From an uncultured Bacilli bacterium (lineage in GTDB: Bacteria > Bacillota_I > Bacilli_A > RF39 > UBA660): a stretch of DNA of 64,000 nt. The translations under genes and the position numbers were made by a program. Positions 50,717 to 60,600 of this stretch are shown one piece after another. The notes below the pieces were generated by a model. That model ran no database searches. It saw nothing but the letters and a program-made list of their open reading frames with translations, and had not been told where the DNA came from. Each line of letters begins with the position of its first letter. The stretch's first letter is position 1. The stretch spans positions 62,001 to 126,000 of the forward strand of contig CAKPMX010000001.1 of assembly GCA_934168205.1 (NCBI GenBank), given 5' to 3'.

Positions 50717-51835
50717 TTATACCCTTTCTAATAAAGAAAAATCATCAAGTAATTTACTCTTATCTTTATCCATTCTATCTTTAAGTATTTTCAAAATAAC
50801 TTTTCTCTTATTATTATTATTTAACTTAGTCTTTTTTATCTGTTTAATAAACACATCTTTTAACTCATCCTCAGTCAATTCATCATCTGAATCTAACAAA
50901 TTAGAAATAAGTCTATCAATTACATTACTAAGCATAGAAACTTCATCCAACTTAGTACTATCACTATTTAATGATTTATTTGCGATATAAGTCATTAAAA
51001 TGGCTTGATTATATTCATCTTTTAAATCACCATCATCATAGTAATTCTTTTTATCAACAACATTCTTATCTTTATTAACATAAGTCTGTATATAATTCCA
51101 TAACTCTTCTGCTTTCCTAAAGTTTGGATTCTTTAAAATTACATTAGTCTTCCTAATTGGTGAACGTACCTTTTCAACATGAAGCTTACTTAAAGTTACC
51201 ATTAACTCTGTACCAAAGAATCCATCTAATTGAACTTTTACTTTTGCTAGTCTTTCAGCATACGATAAGTCACTACCATTATTTACTTCCTTAATACTCC
51301 TATTAGTAGAATTAATAACTAATGAAAAATTAATATCTTCATTACCTACTTTAGAATTTCCTTCATACTTAATATCTTTAATATCTTGATATGTAGAATT
51401 AGCACCAGTCATTTCAACTCTTTGTTCAAAAAAGGCTCTTAGATTATTAATCAAAGTATAAATAAATCTATTTTCATAAGTATCCAAACTTTCTTCTTTA
51501 TTAATATTTAATACTTTAGTAGGTTTAACATCACCGGTTTTTTGATTATAATCCTGTATCAAATTAGTATGTTGAGTTAAATGAATAACACTTTCAACGG
51601 TAATTTTTTTAGATAATTCTACTTTAACAATATCCTCTTCATTAACAATGAATCTCTTCGGATTACGTAAAATATTATCTATATAAGGTAAAACATCTTC
51701 TATAATCTCCAGCCAATAATAATCATACTCATGCAACTCATAATCTCTTTTTACAGATAAGGTAGAATTAAGATGATTCATAAAGGAATCGTTCTTTAAA
51801 TCTTCAACATCTATCTTAATATCTGCATCAGCCAT
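50717..51835 (-). CDS. DUF2357/McrC-like protein lacking a visible nuclease domain
   Basis: The 372-aa product resembles the DUF2357 part of McrC-type partners: 'LNINKEESLDTYENRFIYTL' (the 'E..EN.F...' element), 'AERLAKVKVQLDGFF', 'SPIRKTNVILKNPNFRKAEE' and 'LWNYIQTYV'. The C-terminal PD-(D/E)XK nuclease normally found in McrC is not recognisable; the tail is Lys/Asp-rich helix (residues about 300-372). AGGAGG precedes the ATG. It follows the McrB-like gene by 13 bases, which makes a two-part ATPase complex likely, but without DNA cutting by this subunit. Confidence 0.65.
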   Translation of the reverse strand: MADADIKIDVEDLKNDSFMNHLNSTLSVKRDYELHEYDYYWLEIIEDVLPYIDNILRNPKRFIVNEEDIVKVELSKKITVESVIHLTQHTNLIQDYNQKTGDVKPTKVLNINKEESLDTYENRFIYTLINNLRAFFEQRVEMTGANSTYQDIKDIKYEGNSKVGNEDINFSLVINSTNRSIKEVNNGSDLSYAERLAKVKVQLDGFFGTELMVTLSKLHVEKVRSPIRKTNVILKNPNFRKAEELWNYIQTYVNKDKNVVDKKNYYDDGDLKDEYNQAILMTYIANKSLNSDSTKLDEVSMLSNVIDRLISNLLDSDDELTEDELKDVFIKQIKKTKLNNNNKRKVILKILKDRMDKDKSKLLDDFSLLERV

Positions 51836-51848
51836 AAAATTCTACCTC

Positions 51849-53384
51849 CTATACCATTTTCTTAAGTCTTAATAAATATTCCTTACATTCATTAAAGTTT
51901 TCTTTACCAAAAGTCTTATCCAAGTACTCAATAAACCCGTCTAACTCATCTCTGATATACGCTAAATTCAATTGTTCAAATTTACGTAATATTTTTCTAG
52001 CTATGTAATAATCAACTGCATCTACTTCTTTACCACCACATTCAACATATGTTGCAACAAAGTCTTTCATCTGTTTAACAATACGGTTACCAAAGGCAAT
52101 ACGGAAATGTTTAATAACATAGTCATCCATTTCATCTATCTTCTTAGCCATTTCATCAGTTAATGGATGTCTCTCTTTTGCTTGCTTGAATAATCCTTCC
52201 AAATAAGAACTATTAATATTCATAGAATCAGTATCAATTGGATCAAAAACTTGACCTTTATCATTAATATCAATTGGCATAGCACGGTCATACACTTTAT
52301 CAGTAACAGCAAAAGTAGAATCATCGTTATTGATTGTACCAATGTACCACATATTACCAGGAATCTGTAATTTTCCACCCTTTAACTTAACTGGATCTGT
52401 ATCCCAAACACTAGGAACAAGTTCAATTATCCATTCATCTCTAGTAGGCATTTCAAGAATAGATAACATTTCAGCAAAGTAGTACTCAACACGCGCTATA
52501 TTCATTTCATCTAGTACAGTTACATAAACATCATCATTATAGCCGGCTTCATACATTTTCTTTAAAACTTCTGTTTCATTAAATTTCTTTGTAAACTCAT
52601 TGAAATAGCCGAAAAGCTCAGTTCTATCTCTCCAAGAAGGTTGAACAGAAGCAATAATTGCGTCTTTTCTAATAAATTTTCCCCATGCATAAGCAAGCGA
52701 AGTTTTACCAGTACCAGAAATACCTTGTAATATAACAAGCTTTGTAGCAGATAAAGCTGATATAAATAATCTAATCATATTAGTTGTATAATATAAACGT
52801 AGTTTAGAAGCCGCAAAGTTTCTAAATAACTCAACCAATTCTTCCAAAGTAAATGTATTATTATATACCTGAACCTTATAATCTTTATAAGCAACATCAA
52901 TAGCGTGTAACTTAGAGAATCTAATATTACTATCATCAAGTTTAGTAGGATCTTGTTCTTTAACTTCTTCCTCTTCTAATACTTCAGCCTCTTCATCAGG
53001 TTTAAGTCCAAGTTGTGAAACCTTCATCGCAAGAATTCTTTCTTTCTCTTGTACAAGAGTCGCAACCTCTTTATTTAAAGCACCAATTTCTTCTAACATA
53101 GATTCTTGTTCAACTAAAGTTTTTCTAAATTTTAAATATTTTTTAATAAGGAAATAGAAAAGTAAAACAATTAAAGTCAACATAATTATTAAAACTACAA
53201 TTGCCAATATTACTAATACCCATTCACCAATTTTAAAATCATTCTTATAAACTTGAATAATATAAGCATATTCTTTAACATTAAATATTTGTACAAGTCC
53301 TAAAAAGAATCCTTTAAATATCATGCCTATACCAACAAAGAACACAGACATAAACTCAAATAAGAATCTTGTAAAAGTCTGCAT
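51849..53384 (-). CDS. Membrane-anchored McrB-type AAA+ ATPase with coiled coil
   Basis: The 511-aa product has two N-terminal membrane helices (about 8-30 and 54-80), a coiled coil (about 84-122, 'LVEQESMLEEIGALNKEVAT'), an acidic linker and a McrB/MoxR-class AAA+ domain. AAA+ motifs are Walker A 'GISGTGKTSLAYAW' (221-), 'VQPSWRDRTELFGYFNE', Walker B 'VYVTVLDEMNIARVEYYFAE' and sensor 'YIGTINNDDSTFAVTDKVYD'. The DNA-binding N-domain of Escherichia coli McrB is absent and replaced by the membrane anchor, so it acts at the membrane. ATG at 53384 follows GGGAG by 8 bases; a GTG at 53393 overlaps the previous stop. Partners are the DUF2357 and 355-aa proteins. Confidence 0.8.
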   Translation of the reverse strand: MQTFTRFLFEFMSVFFVGIGMIFKGFFLGLVQIFNVKEYAYIIQVYKNDFKIGEWVLVILAIVVLIIMLTLIVLLFYFLIKKYLKFRKTLVEQESMLEEIGALNKEVATLVQEKERILAMKVSQLGLKPDEEAEVLEEEEVKEQDPTKLDDSNIRFSKLHAIDVAYKDYKVQVYNNTFTLEELVELFRNFAASKLRLYYTTNMIRLFISALSATKLVILQGISGTGKTSLAYAWGKFIRKDAIIASVQPSWRDRTELFGYFNEFTKKFNETEVLKKMYEAGYNDDVYVTVLDEMNIARVEYYFAEMLSILEMPTRDEWIIELVPSVWDTDPVKLKGGKLQIPGNMWYIGTINNDDSTFAVTDKVYDRAMPIDINDKGQVFDPIDTDSMNINSSYLEGLFKQAKERHPLTDEMAKKIDEMDDYVIKHFRIAFGNRIVKQMKDFVATYVECGGKEVDAVDYYIARKILRKFEQLNLAYIRDELDGFIEYLDKTFGKENFNECKEYLLRLKKMV

Positions 53385-53389
53385 AATTA

Positions 53390-54457
53390 TCACTCCCTAT
53401 TAAATAAAATACCTTCTAAATTAACCATTGCGTACTTAACAAAACTATCATAGTCCTTATCTTTAAAACCATCTACTAATATATAATCAAATAAATTACT
53501 ATTATCTAAATTAGTAAGTTTAGTACTAACATCATTAATATGAGAAAAGTCTTGAATACAAGCTATACTAAAATTATACTTTCTAATAAATGCCTGATTA
53601 CTATAATAATTATCAGAAACAATTCCAAGTACAACATAACGTTTAATTAACGGATTATCAAATAAATCTAAAATTTTATTTAAATCCTTCTTATCTTCAA
53701 ATATAAACTCTGGTATCAAAATAAAATATTTATCATACAATAATGAACTATTATAAACATCAAATAACAACTGTTTAATAAACTTAATTCCTAATAAATA
53801 AACCTTTTCAAACTGAATCTTCTTATCCCTATAGCATCTTTCCACTAAAGAATCCTTATAATTATCACGTAATACTTTTACATCATTATTAATAACTACT
53901 TTTACATAATTATCAACATCTTTAAATAACAAATAATCAAGTGAAAAGTAAGTATCTTTTTTCTCAAAGAAATTACTAAGTACCTTATTAGTATCAATAA
54001 CCAAACTAATTAGTTTTAAAATATCTGTACCAAGCTTCCCTTTAACAAAACTATCTTGATCAACTAAAGCCTTAATACCAGTATTAGCCTCTTCTTTATC
54101 ATTGAATCTAAATAAATCTAACTTTATTAGAAATGGGATTATTTTACTACAATCATTAATATAATTTTTCTTATTTTTATACTCTTCATTACTATCTATA
54201 AGCTCATAATTAGAAAGGTCATCTAACATTTCTAATCTTTTACCTTCAATTTCTTCCCTCATTACTTTATCATCATAAATTTTAGAATTAACTGTATCAA
54301 AAATAAGATAGTAACAACTATTAACATATGTTTTTAAATAATTACCCAAACAATCAGAAAGGAATTCATCAGTTGAATGCATAATTAACAATCCATATTT
54401 TAAAAGATAATTAACTTTATAATTCATATAAGTAACTACTAAATTATCACTCACCAT
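53390..54457 (-). CDS. 355-aa unknown protein of the McrB/DUF2357 trio
   Basis: No family was recognised. The protein is soluble-looking, with a helical N-terminal two thirds and an alpha/beta C-terminal part ('DKYFILIPEFIFEDKKDLNK', 'KRYVVLGIVSDNYYSNQAFI', 'NLFDYILVDGFKDKDYDSF') whose strand pattern faintly recalls TIM-barrel or receiver-like folds. It is the first gene of the trio, has its own upstream promoter-like boxes and ends overlapping the McrB-like gene's GTG (GTGA). The arrangement suggests a third subunit, sensor or effector of the ATPase complex. Confidence 0.6.
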   Translation of the reverse strand: MVSDNLVVTYMNYKVNYLLKYGLLIMHSTDEFLSDCLGNYLKTYVNSCYYLIFDTVNSKIYDDKVMREEIEGKRLEMLDDLSNYELIDSNEEYKNKKNYINDCSKIIPFLIKLDLFRFNDKEEANTGIKALVDQDSFVKGKLGTDILKLISLVIDTNKVLSNFFEKKDTYFSLDYLLFKDVDNYVKVVINNDVKVLRDNYKDSLVERCYRDKKIQFEKVYLLGIKFIKQLLFDVYNSSLLYDKYFILIPEFIFEDKKDLNKILDLFDNPLIKRYVVLGIVSDNYYSNQAFIRKYNFSIACIQDFSHINDVSTKLTNLDNSNLFDYILVDGFKDKDYDSFVKYAMVNLEGILFNRE

Positions 54458-54482
54458 ACCTCATCCTTTCTAGTCTAGTAAA

Positions 54483-54511
54483 ATTATAACATATAATATT
54501 TTTTATTTAAA
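54483..54511 (-). promoter_or_regulatory. Candidate internal promoter for the McrB-like trio
   Basis: On the minus strand, TTTAAA (54511-54506), 17 bases and TATAAT (54488-54483) lie 26 bases before the 355-aa gene. It may allow expression of the trio independent of the upstream fibre genes. Confidence 0.45.
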
Positions 54512-54514
54512 GAT

Positions 54515-55450
54515 TTAATCTGCTAATAAAACACTAACATCTATAATTGATGAATCATTAACTATTGGATATGTATAATCTTTACTTATATCATTTTTAT
54601 AAAATAAAATCTTTTCACTAGCCGTAGCGTCCAGTAAAAATGTATAACTTTTTACATATTTATATCCATCACTTAAAGTAGTATCAACTTGACTATTTTC
54701 CGTCATATGTAAATACGATTTGGCAGTCATATCAAGGGCTAATACATCTGCCGGCAACGTAACAGTTACTTTGGCTGAAAAACACTTTTTCTTATTTTCA
54801 TCACTTAAATTAACATAGTCATCTAAAGATACTTTATCACCAACCTTATAATTAAGAAAAGCTTCCTCTACTTCATAATAGGCAACAGAATTAGTAACAT
54901 TTAATATTAAATATTTAGAATTAACACTATCTTCTATACTATAAGTAAAGTTACTCTTTAAAACTCCAACATGATAAACTGCTGACAATGACTTTGTATA
55001 TGGTGAATTAGAAGTAGCAATTACTTCTATTCTAACCTCTTGTCCTTCTGGAATAGCTTCATTGGGTATCATTGTAACCTGAAAACTATCCGTCTTTTTG
55101 TCTTGATAAATAATACCAGATTCTTTACTAAGTTCACATCTAACATTATCTGGACATTTACAAGTAATATCATAATTAATATCATGCGTAGTATATTTTT
55201 CTTCATTCTTTTTACTATTAACATCTACCATTAATGTATAACTATTAACACCATCCCAGTTATTAATATTATAATTCTTTCCATTAATAGACATAACACT
55301 ACTATTAAAGTAAAAACCTTTAGTTTCTAAAATATAACTATCAACAATATTATAAACATACTTAGCATAACTAAGTCCAAATAACAATAAAAGTACCAAA
55401 AGAATTAATAGAACTGTACTAGCTTTTTTATGTTTTCTAATAAACTCCAT
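54515..55450 (-). CDS. TasA-like membrane-anchored or secreted surface protein
   Basis: The 311-aa product has a short basic N-terminus (MEFIRKHKKAS), a Leu-rich membrane segment and then 'LSYAKYVYN', matching the 'AKY' cleavage context of SipW substrates. Beta-rich sequence follows, with paired cysteines ('CKCPDNVRC') and a second domain from about residue 170. Not a close match to TasA, but the size, the leader and the operon position (next to the 205- and 203-aa members) support the same class. ATG at 55450 follows GAGGTG; a TTG one codon earlier is less likely. Confidence 0.6.
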   Translation of the reverse strand: MEFIRKHKKASTVLLILLVLLLLFGLSYAKYVYNIVDSYILETKGFYFNSSVMSINGKNYNINNWDGVNSYTLMVDVNSKKNEEKYTTHDINYDITCKCPDNVRCELSKESGIIYQDKKTDSFQVTMIPNEAIPEGQEVRIEVIATSNSPYTKSLSAVYHVGVLKSNFTYSIEDSVNSKYLILNVTNSVAYYEVEEAFLNYKVGDKVSLDDYVNLSDENKKKCFSAKVTVTLPADVLALDMTAKSYLHMTENSQVDTTLSDGYKYVKSYTFLLDATASEKILFYKNDISKDYTYPIVNDSSIIDVSVLLAD

Positions 55451-55460
55451 CAAAACACCT

Positions 55461-56078
55461 CTAATCTACTTTTTGAGACGACTCAATTCTTACTTCAATA
55501 CTTTCTATACAATCTGCATAAGTAGTACTACTACTATAGCTTTTAGGAAAGTTTACAACTAAAGTATAAATATCTGTAATTTTATTTTTATAGTCCATAG
55601 TATAAGAGTTATTAGTATCATAAATATTATACCAAGAACCATCTTCATCTTGTACAGTTCTAGCACCAGTTAATAAAGGTGTAGCCTGACTATCATCATA
55701 ATTTTCATTACGATACAATTGAATAGATATAGGTAAATTAGTTGTGGTGATAACTTTAACTGTATATAAAAGACTAACTTCTCCCTGCCTAGAACTATTA
55801 AAATTTGAAACACTAAACTTATAAGTATAAGGTTCTAGTGAAGGAACAATTTGTTCCGGATCAATGTTAAAAGACATTTTATCAGTATCAATTAAATAAA
55901 GTGCCTTATCAATATTAGTAACCAATTTAGCAGATGATTTATATGAAGCATAAGCTCCCTTAAATAAATAATAAGCTAAAAACAAAGCTAAAAGCAACAT
56001 AACTGAAAAAAGAAGAAATCTCTTTTTTTCTTCATAAAATTTAATATTATTAAGTTTTGCTTTTAGTTTATTAAACAT
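55461..56078 (-). CDS. TasA-like SipW-dependent surface protein
   Basis: The 205-aa product has one N-terminal membrane segment ('LLFSVMLLLALFLAYYLF') followed by 'KGAYASYKSS', a SipW-type site. The beta-rich remainder has 'YTYKFSVSNFNSSRQGEVSL' and 'ITDIYTLVVNFPKSYS'. It sits 8 bases after the 203-aa gene, which has the same layout. Probably a fibre subunit or anchor, cleaved by the SipW peptidase of this operon. Confidence 0.6.
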   Translation of the reverse strand: MFNKLKAKLNNIKFYEEKKRFLLFSVMLLLALFLAYYLFKGAYASYKSSAKLVTNIDKALYLIDTDKMSFNIDPEQIVPSLEPYTYKFSVSNFNSSRQGEVSLLYTVKVITTTNLPISIQLYRNENYDDSQATPLLTGARTVQDEDGSWYNIYDTNNSYTMDYKNKITDIYTLVVNFPKSYSSSTTYADCIESIEVRIESSQKVD

Positions 56079-56086
56079 TATAACAC

Positions 56087-56698
56087 CTACCCAGTAGTAT
56101 AAGGAGTTATTACCTCACCTTTATATTGTTCTACTGAAAAATTTATTTCTAAAAAATTACTACTTGAATTAACCTCATCACTATAAGGATCTATATCATC
56201 ACCTAATGGCCATAAAACATCAAATGTTAAAGTAGTAATAGTTTTATTCTTTAACTCATCTAAAGTAATAACGCCAACATAAGTATTTTCACCAGTTTGT
56301 ATTAATGAATTAGTTGAATTATTGATATTAGAAACTTCTAAGAACTTATTACTATCTACATTCTTATCAACAACTTCTAATGTATATTTAATAGAAACAT
56401 CTGTATCCATAGGATCTATTTTCACAGTCGCAATACCATGAGAACCAGGAACAGCTTTAGTCACAACAGCATTATTACTAACCCAGTTAATATTAGAAAG
56501 ACCAATGGTAACAACATCACTAGTAGTAACTTCTATTCCATCTACTTTGATATTCCATTTAGCTATTTTAGGAGTAATTTTTCCATTAGTTAATGTTTCA
56601 TATGAAGTATATGTACCTTTAGAATACAAGTAAAATAAAGACCCTAATACAACTAAACAAACAACTATAATTTGGATTGCTTTCTTATTCTTTTTCAT
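56087..56698 (-). CDS. TasA/camelysin-like SipW-dependent surface protein
   Basis: The 203-aa product has a membrane segment, then 'KGTYTSYETL' and the beta-sandwich signature 'PKIAKWNIKVDGIEVTTSD', 'AVPGSHGIATVKIDPMDTDV' and 'TTLTFDVLWPLGDD'. 'AKWNIK' and 'PGS.G' match the solitary 48.7 kb member, so the two are paralogues. It is the first gene of the long operon running to 49.3 kb, behind a good promoter. AGGAG lies 7 bases before the ATG. Confidence 0.72.
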   Translation of the reverse strand: MKKNKKAIQIIVVCLVVLGSLFYLYSKGTYTSYETLTNGKITPKIAKWNIKVDGIEVTTSDVVTIGLSNINWVSNNAVVTKAVPGSHGIATVKIDPMDTDVSIKYTLEVVDKNVDSNKFLEVSNINNSTNSLIQTGENTYVGVITLDELKNKTITTLTFDVLWPLGDDIDPYSDEVNSSSNFLEINFSVEQYKGEVITPYTTG

Positions 56699-56717
56699 AA
56701 CTATTCTCCTAGCATAA

Positions 56718-56746
56718 ATTATATCAAAACAAATGAATTAAGTAAA
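56718..56746 (-). promoter_or_regulatory. Promoter of the camelysin-McrB-SipW operon
   Basis: On the minus strand, TTTACT (56746-56741), 17 bases and TATAAT (56723-56718) lie 19 bases before the 203-aa gene start. Confidence 0.65.
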
Positions 56747-56867
56747 CCAAATTTATTGATTTGAAAGCACTATTAAGTAGTTTCTATACAAATTCTTTTA
56801 TGGTCAACAATTTAATGACTCTGATATATTCTGTACACGCTGCGGTAATAAAAGATAAAAAAAGCAA

Positions 56868-56903
56868 CACAAAAAAATGGAAGATTCACTTCTTCCATTT
56901 TTA
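56868..56903 (-). terminator. Terminator of the SipW-like pseudopeptidase gene
   Basis: AAAATGGAAGA (56874-56884) pairs with TCTTCCATTTT (56891-56901), followed on the minus strand by a T-run. It separates the giant-protein unit from the downstream operon. Confidence 0.8.
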
Positions 56904-56905
56904 TT

Positions 56906-57637
56906 TTATAGTAATTCTACATCGTCATCTTTTTGTTGTTTTTCTTCTACTATTTTCTTATCTTTAGGGCTTTCCATAACTTCATCAAATTTATCTGTTG
57001 CTGAAGTTTTAATTTTTTCAACCTTTTCCTCTGTTTTTTCCTCTTTAACTAGAGTTTTATCATCTTTCTTAGGAAGTTCTTTTTTCTTAGGTTTTTCTCC
57101 TTCATCATCTTCAACAACTTCGTATCTAGCAACAATAACTAGTTGATATACTTGATAAATAAAGACAACAAGTATTGGTAATAATACTAAGAATAAGAAA
57201 CCAAATCTACTCTCTAAAACCTCTAAAACACTACCTTTTCCAGGATGTGTAGATACATATTTACCAATTACTCTATTACTTGCAACAGAAGTTTTTTCCT
57301 CATCATTTAAAACATATAAAGCTGAATAATCATCCTCAGTTTTAGAACCAATAACACCAGTTCTAACAACATACTTCTCATCAACAGTTATATAATAGTA
57401 AATTAAGTCACCCTTATCAAGACCTGTTTGTTGTCCTCTAACAATCAATAAATCCCCAGGCTTACTCCCTTGAATAAACTTAGTATTACTATCATTTACC
57501 GTTATAAAAGTCATATCACTAAACTGTGTATAACCGAACTTGTTTCGACATAAAATACACGAAGTAATAAATATAACATAAATAATAATTAAAACTTCAA
57601 CAAACTCCCATAACCATTTTAGTATTCTTTTTAACAT
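56906..57637 (-). CDS. SipW-like signal peptidase homologue with altered catalytic residues
   Basis: The 243-aa product has the fold plan of the SipW protein encoded at 50 kb: an N-terminal membrane helix, 'MTFITVNDSNTKF...' leading into 'GSKPGDLLIVRGQQTGLDKG', then 'EKYVVRTGVIGSK', a second membrane helix and a long charged tail. The usual SGSMxP nucleophile motif is only 'NDSNT', and the His of THRI is replaced ('VVRTGVIG'), so activity as a peptidase is doubtful. The tail is about 90 residues of Lys/Glu/Asp. ATG at 57637 follows GGTGG. It lies 54 bases downstream of the giant surface protein and may chaperone it. Confidence 0.65.
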   Translation of the reverse strand: MLKRILKWLWEFVEVLIIIYVIFITSCILCRNKFGYTQFSDMTFITVNDSNTKFIQGSKPGDLLIVRGQQTGLDKGDLIYYYITVDEKYVVRTGVIGSKTEDDYSALYVLNDEEKTSVASNRVIGKYVSTHPGKGSVLEVLESRFGFLFLVLLPILVVFIYQVYQLVIVARYEVVEDDEGEKPKKKELPKKDDKTLVKEEKTEEKVEKIKTSATDKFDEVMESPKDKKIVEEKQQKDDDVELL

Positions 57638-57691
57638 ACACAACCACCTTTTATAATTTTATCATATTAAATATTCAAATACAAGATAACT

Positions 57692-60600
57692 CTACAAAAC
57701 TTTTTTCTTAACTATTACATATTTAAAGTCTTCATCAATAAGCTGGTTATTATCATATAATTTGAATACTAATTTATAAGTACCTGAAATTAAATTATTA
57801 TTAAAGTTAAAATATAAAGTATTAGAAACACCAGCATTAACTTTTAACATTTTTTCATATGTTGATTTAGCAGAATATGATGATTCACCAGGTGAAGTAA
57901 GTTCATTACTAAACAATGTATTAAAATCAATCTCTGTATAAACTGTTGTATCCTTATTATCCGTATTTCTCTTATAAAGACTTACTCTAACATTAGGATT
58001 AGTTAAAACTGTAGTATATGAAACTACATATGTATTGTATTTTAAGTTTAATTCATTTACTCCTTCTTCACCATATACTAGTTTAGTCTCATCACTAGTC
58101 CTTACTTTAATACTGTTATCAGCACCAACTAAAATAACTGGTATTTCTGTCTCACCTGACTCCAAAGCATGTGAGTTGTGTCTACCATCAGCCGATGCAA
58201 ACAAAGTAAATTTTAAAGTATAATTACCAGCCGGTAACAAGGCATCACTATAAATAGAAACTGTTCTTTTAATAGTAGCGACTTTACCAGTTAGTTTTAT
58301 CCTATAAACTCCATCACTATCCGCAAAATATGGAACATGATCAATTACTATATTAGTACCGGACAATAAACTCGAACTAACTTGAGTACCAGAACTATCA
58401 AATATAGAAACATTAAGGCCCATACTACTAGATTCATAATTAGTATTAATAATTGACTCTCTTCCTTCAGTTTGATCATAACCAATGGCTGTTGAGTAAT
58501 CAATATTAAATGGTATATCATAATACATATAATTACCAGATGGATTAACAGTTTGTTTTAAAACAGCATTAGAACTATCGTATAAACTATAATTCATTAA
58601 AGACTGACGAATACCAAGCACTGATATCAAAGTACGATCTTCATTATTTCTAAGCTCAAATAACATAGAATTATCAGTATGAGTACCAGTAGTTGTAGTT
58701 TCTTTAAAATCAAATATAAATATAAACTCTTCTACTACTCGACCATATTCATCAGTAAAATATTTCCTATTATTTAAAGCATCACTATAAGTATTATTAT
58801 TACTTATACTACCCATTTTTACAAAATCACTAAGTCTATAAGTGACCTCTCTATCAGTAGCGAGCTGATTAACAGCCGCCTGATAACTATCTTCTGTAAC
58901 AGTGTAGTAATAATACTCAGGCTTATCCTGATCAACTCCATAATCAAGCATCGTAATTTGTGTACCAACAGGTAATGCATAATTAGTTACTAAAGCATGG
59001 TAGTAATCATTATTAAGACCATAGAATGACTCAAAATTATCTGCATAACTAAATAATGAATAATACGTTGTAAATTGACTTTGATTAGTTATATTAACAG
59101 AAGTAGCCGAAGGCATATCATATCTTTTATCATAAGTAATACTTGCATCATACGCATCACCATCTTGATAATTACTAGCCGATAAATTAACTGTAATAGT
59201 AACAAGTTGAGCCTTATACTCTATCTCATTTATTGGAGTAAGTACTTGTAAACTAATAATAGCTGTACCTAAATCTTGATTAACAGTTACATTTTTAGCA
59301 TGATACAAATAAAACATAAATGATGGAACTAAAGACTGACTATCAGTTTTATAAGTAGTAGTACCAGTATATTTACCAGCATCCTGACTTAAATACTTTG
59401 TAGTACCATAACTTGTCCATTCACGAGTTTCAGCCTTCATTGCTAAACCTAACTTTTGATTAGCATCAGTAGCCGTATTAGCAATTTTAGGAACATTATC
59501 TGGATCAATTAACTGAACACCATCAGCTAATCCTTCACTATTAAATCCTACTACATTAAATACTGTATCTCCTGATGAGAAGTCCATTAAAGATAAGTTA
59601 CCAGTACCAAGAGATGAATACTTAGAAGCATTTAAATCAATAGTATAATTTATCGCATCAAGTCCAATAATCCAACGATAACCAGTTTCACCTACTTCAG
59701 TAGGATCAATATATTTAGTACTAACTAAAGTATAATCATCATTTAAGAAGTTAGAATAGAATCCATCCTTAGTAATATCATGATTCAAACTATGTAGTCC
59801 TAAAACATAACTACCACCAACAATAACGTCTCCAGCATCAGCACTATCACCATTATTAACAGAAGAATCATATACACCATATGAGAAAGATCCAGATGAA
59901 TATGAATTATACATTCCAAAGAAAGTCATACCCGTAACTTTACCATATGCCGTAGCTGTTTGATTAGTTGTAACATTTAAGTTATTATTAGGAGCCATAT
60001 AAATACGATTATCAACATTTCTTGTATAATTACCATCATCATCTATCGTAACAGTAGCTGGAACTAACTCACCAGATACATCTACTCCAGAATATAATGA
60101 CTCTAACATATTAGCATTTCTCTTTAAAAGTAAAACTGTATTATTTTTTATAACTAAAGACTTAATCTGGTTAAATGAATAAGGAATTTCTGAATATTCA
60201 TTAGTTCTATCCTTTATACCAGAAAGTTCTATACAACTATTATCAATAACTAATTTATCAGTTCTTTGTACTGAAACATTTCTACTAGGTAAACTTCTTG
60301 TACCTAAGTTTTTAATATTAATATTAGATACACCAGATGAAGTAGATGCATTTCCTGAACCAAAGATAGAACCATTCATTAAAAATGTATGATTATTATC
60401 AATATAACCAGTACCATTAATATTAACATTAATTGCCGCCGTAACAGATATAAATGTCCAGTCATATACTTCAGATCCAGATGCATTAGCTTCTCCTCCA
60501 CCAAAGACTGTTCCTTTTATATAAATGTTATCTTCAATTAAAGTATCATCATTAACAGCCTTTGTACCTATATTAGTCTCAGTACTACCATAAACAACGG

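Noticed and set aside
50717..53384. A conventional McrBC restriction system
   Set aside because: The ATPase lacks a DNA-binding N-domain and has membrane helices. No nuclease domain is visible in the DUF2357 protein, and the neighbours are surface-fibre genes.
56761..57146. Plus-strand open frames around 57 kb
   Set aside because: They cross a clear minus-strand terminator and the charged tail codons of the SipW-like gene, with no RBS.
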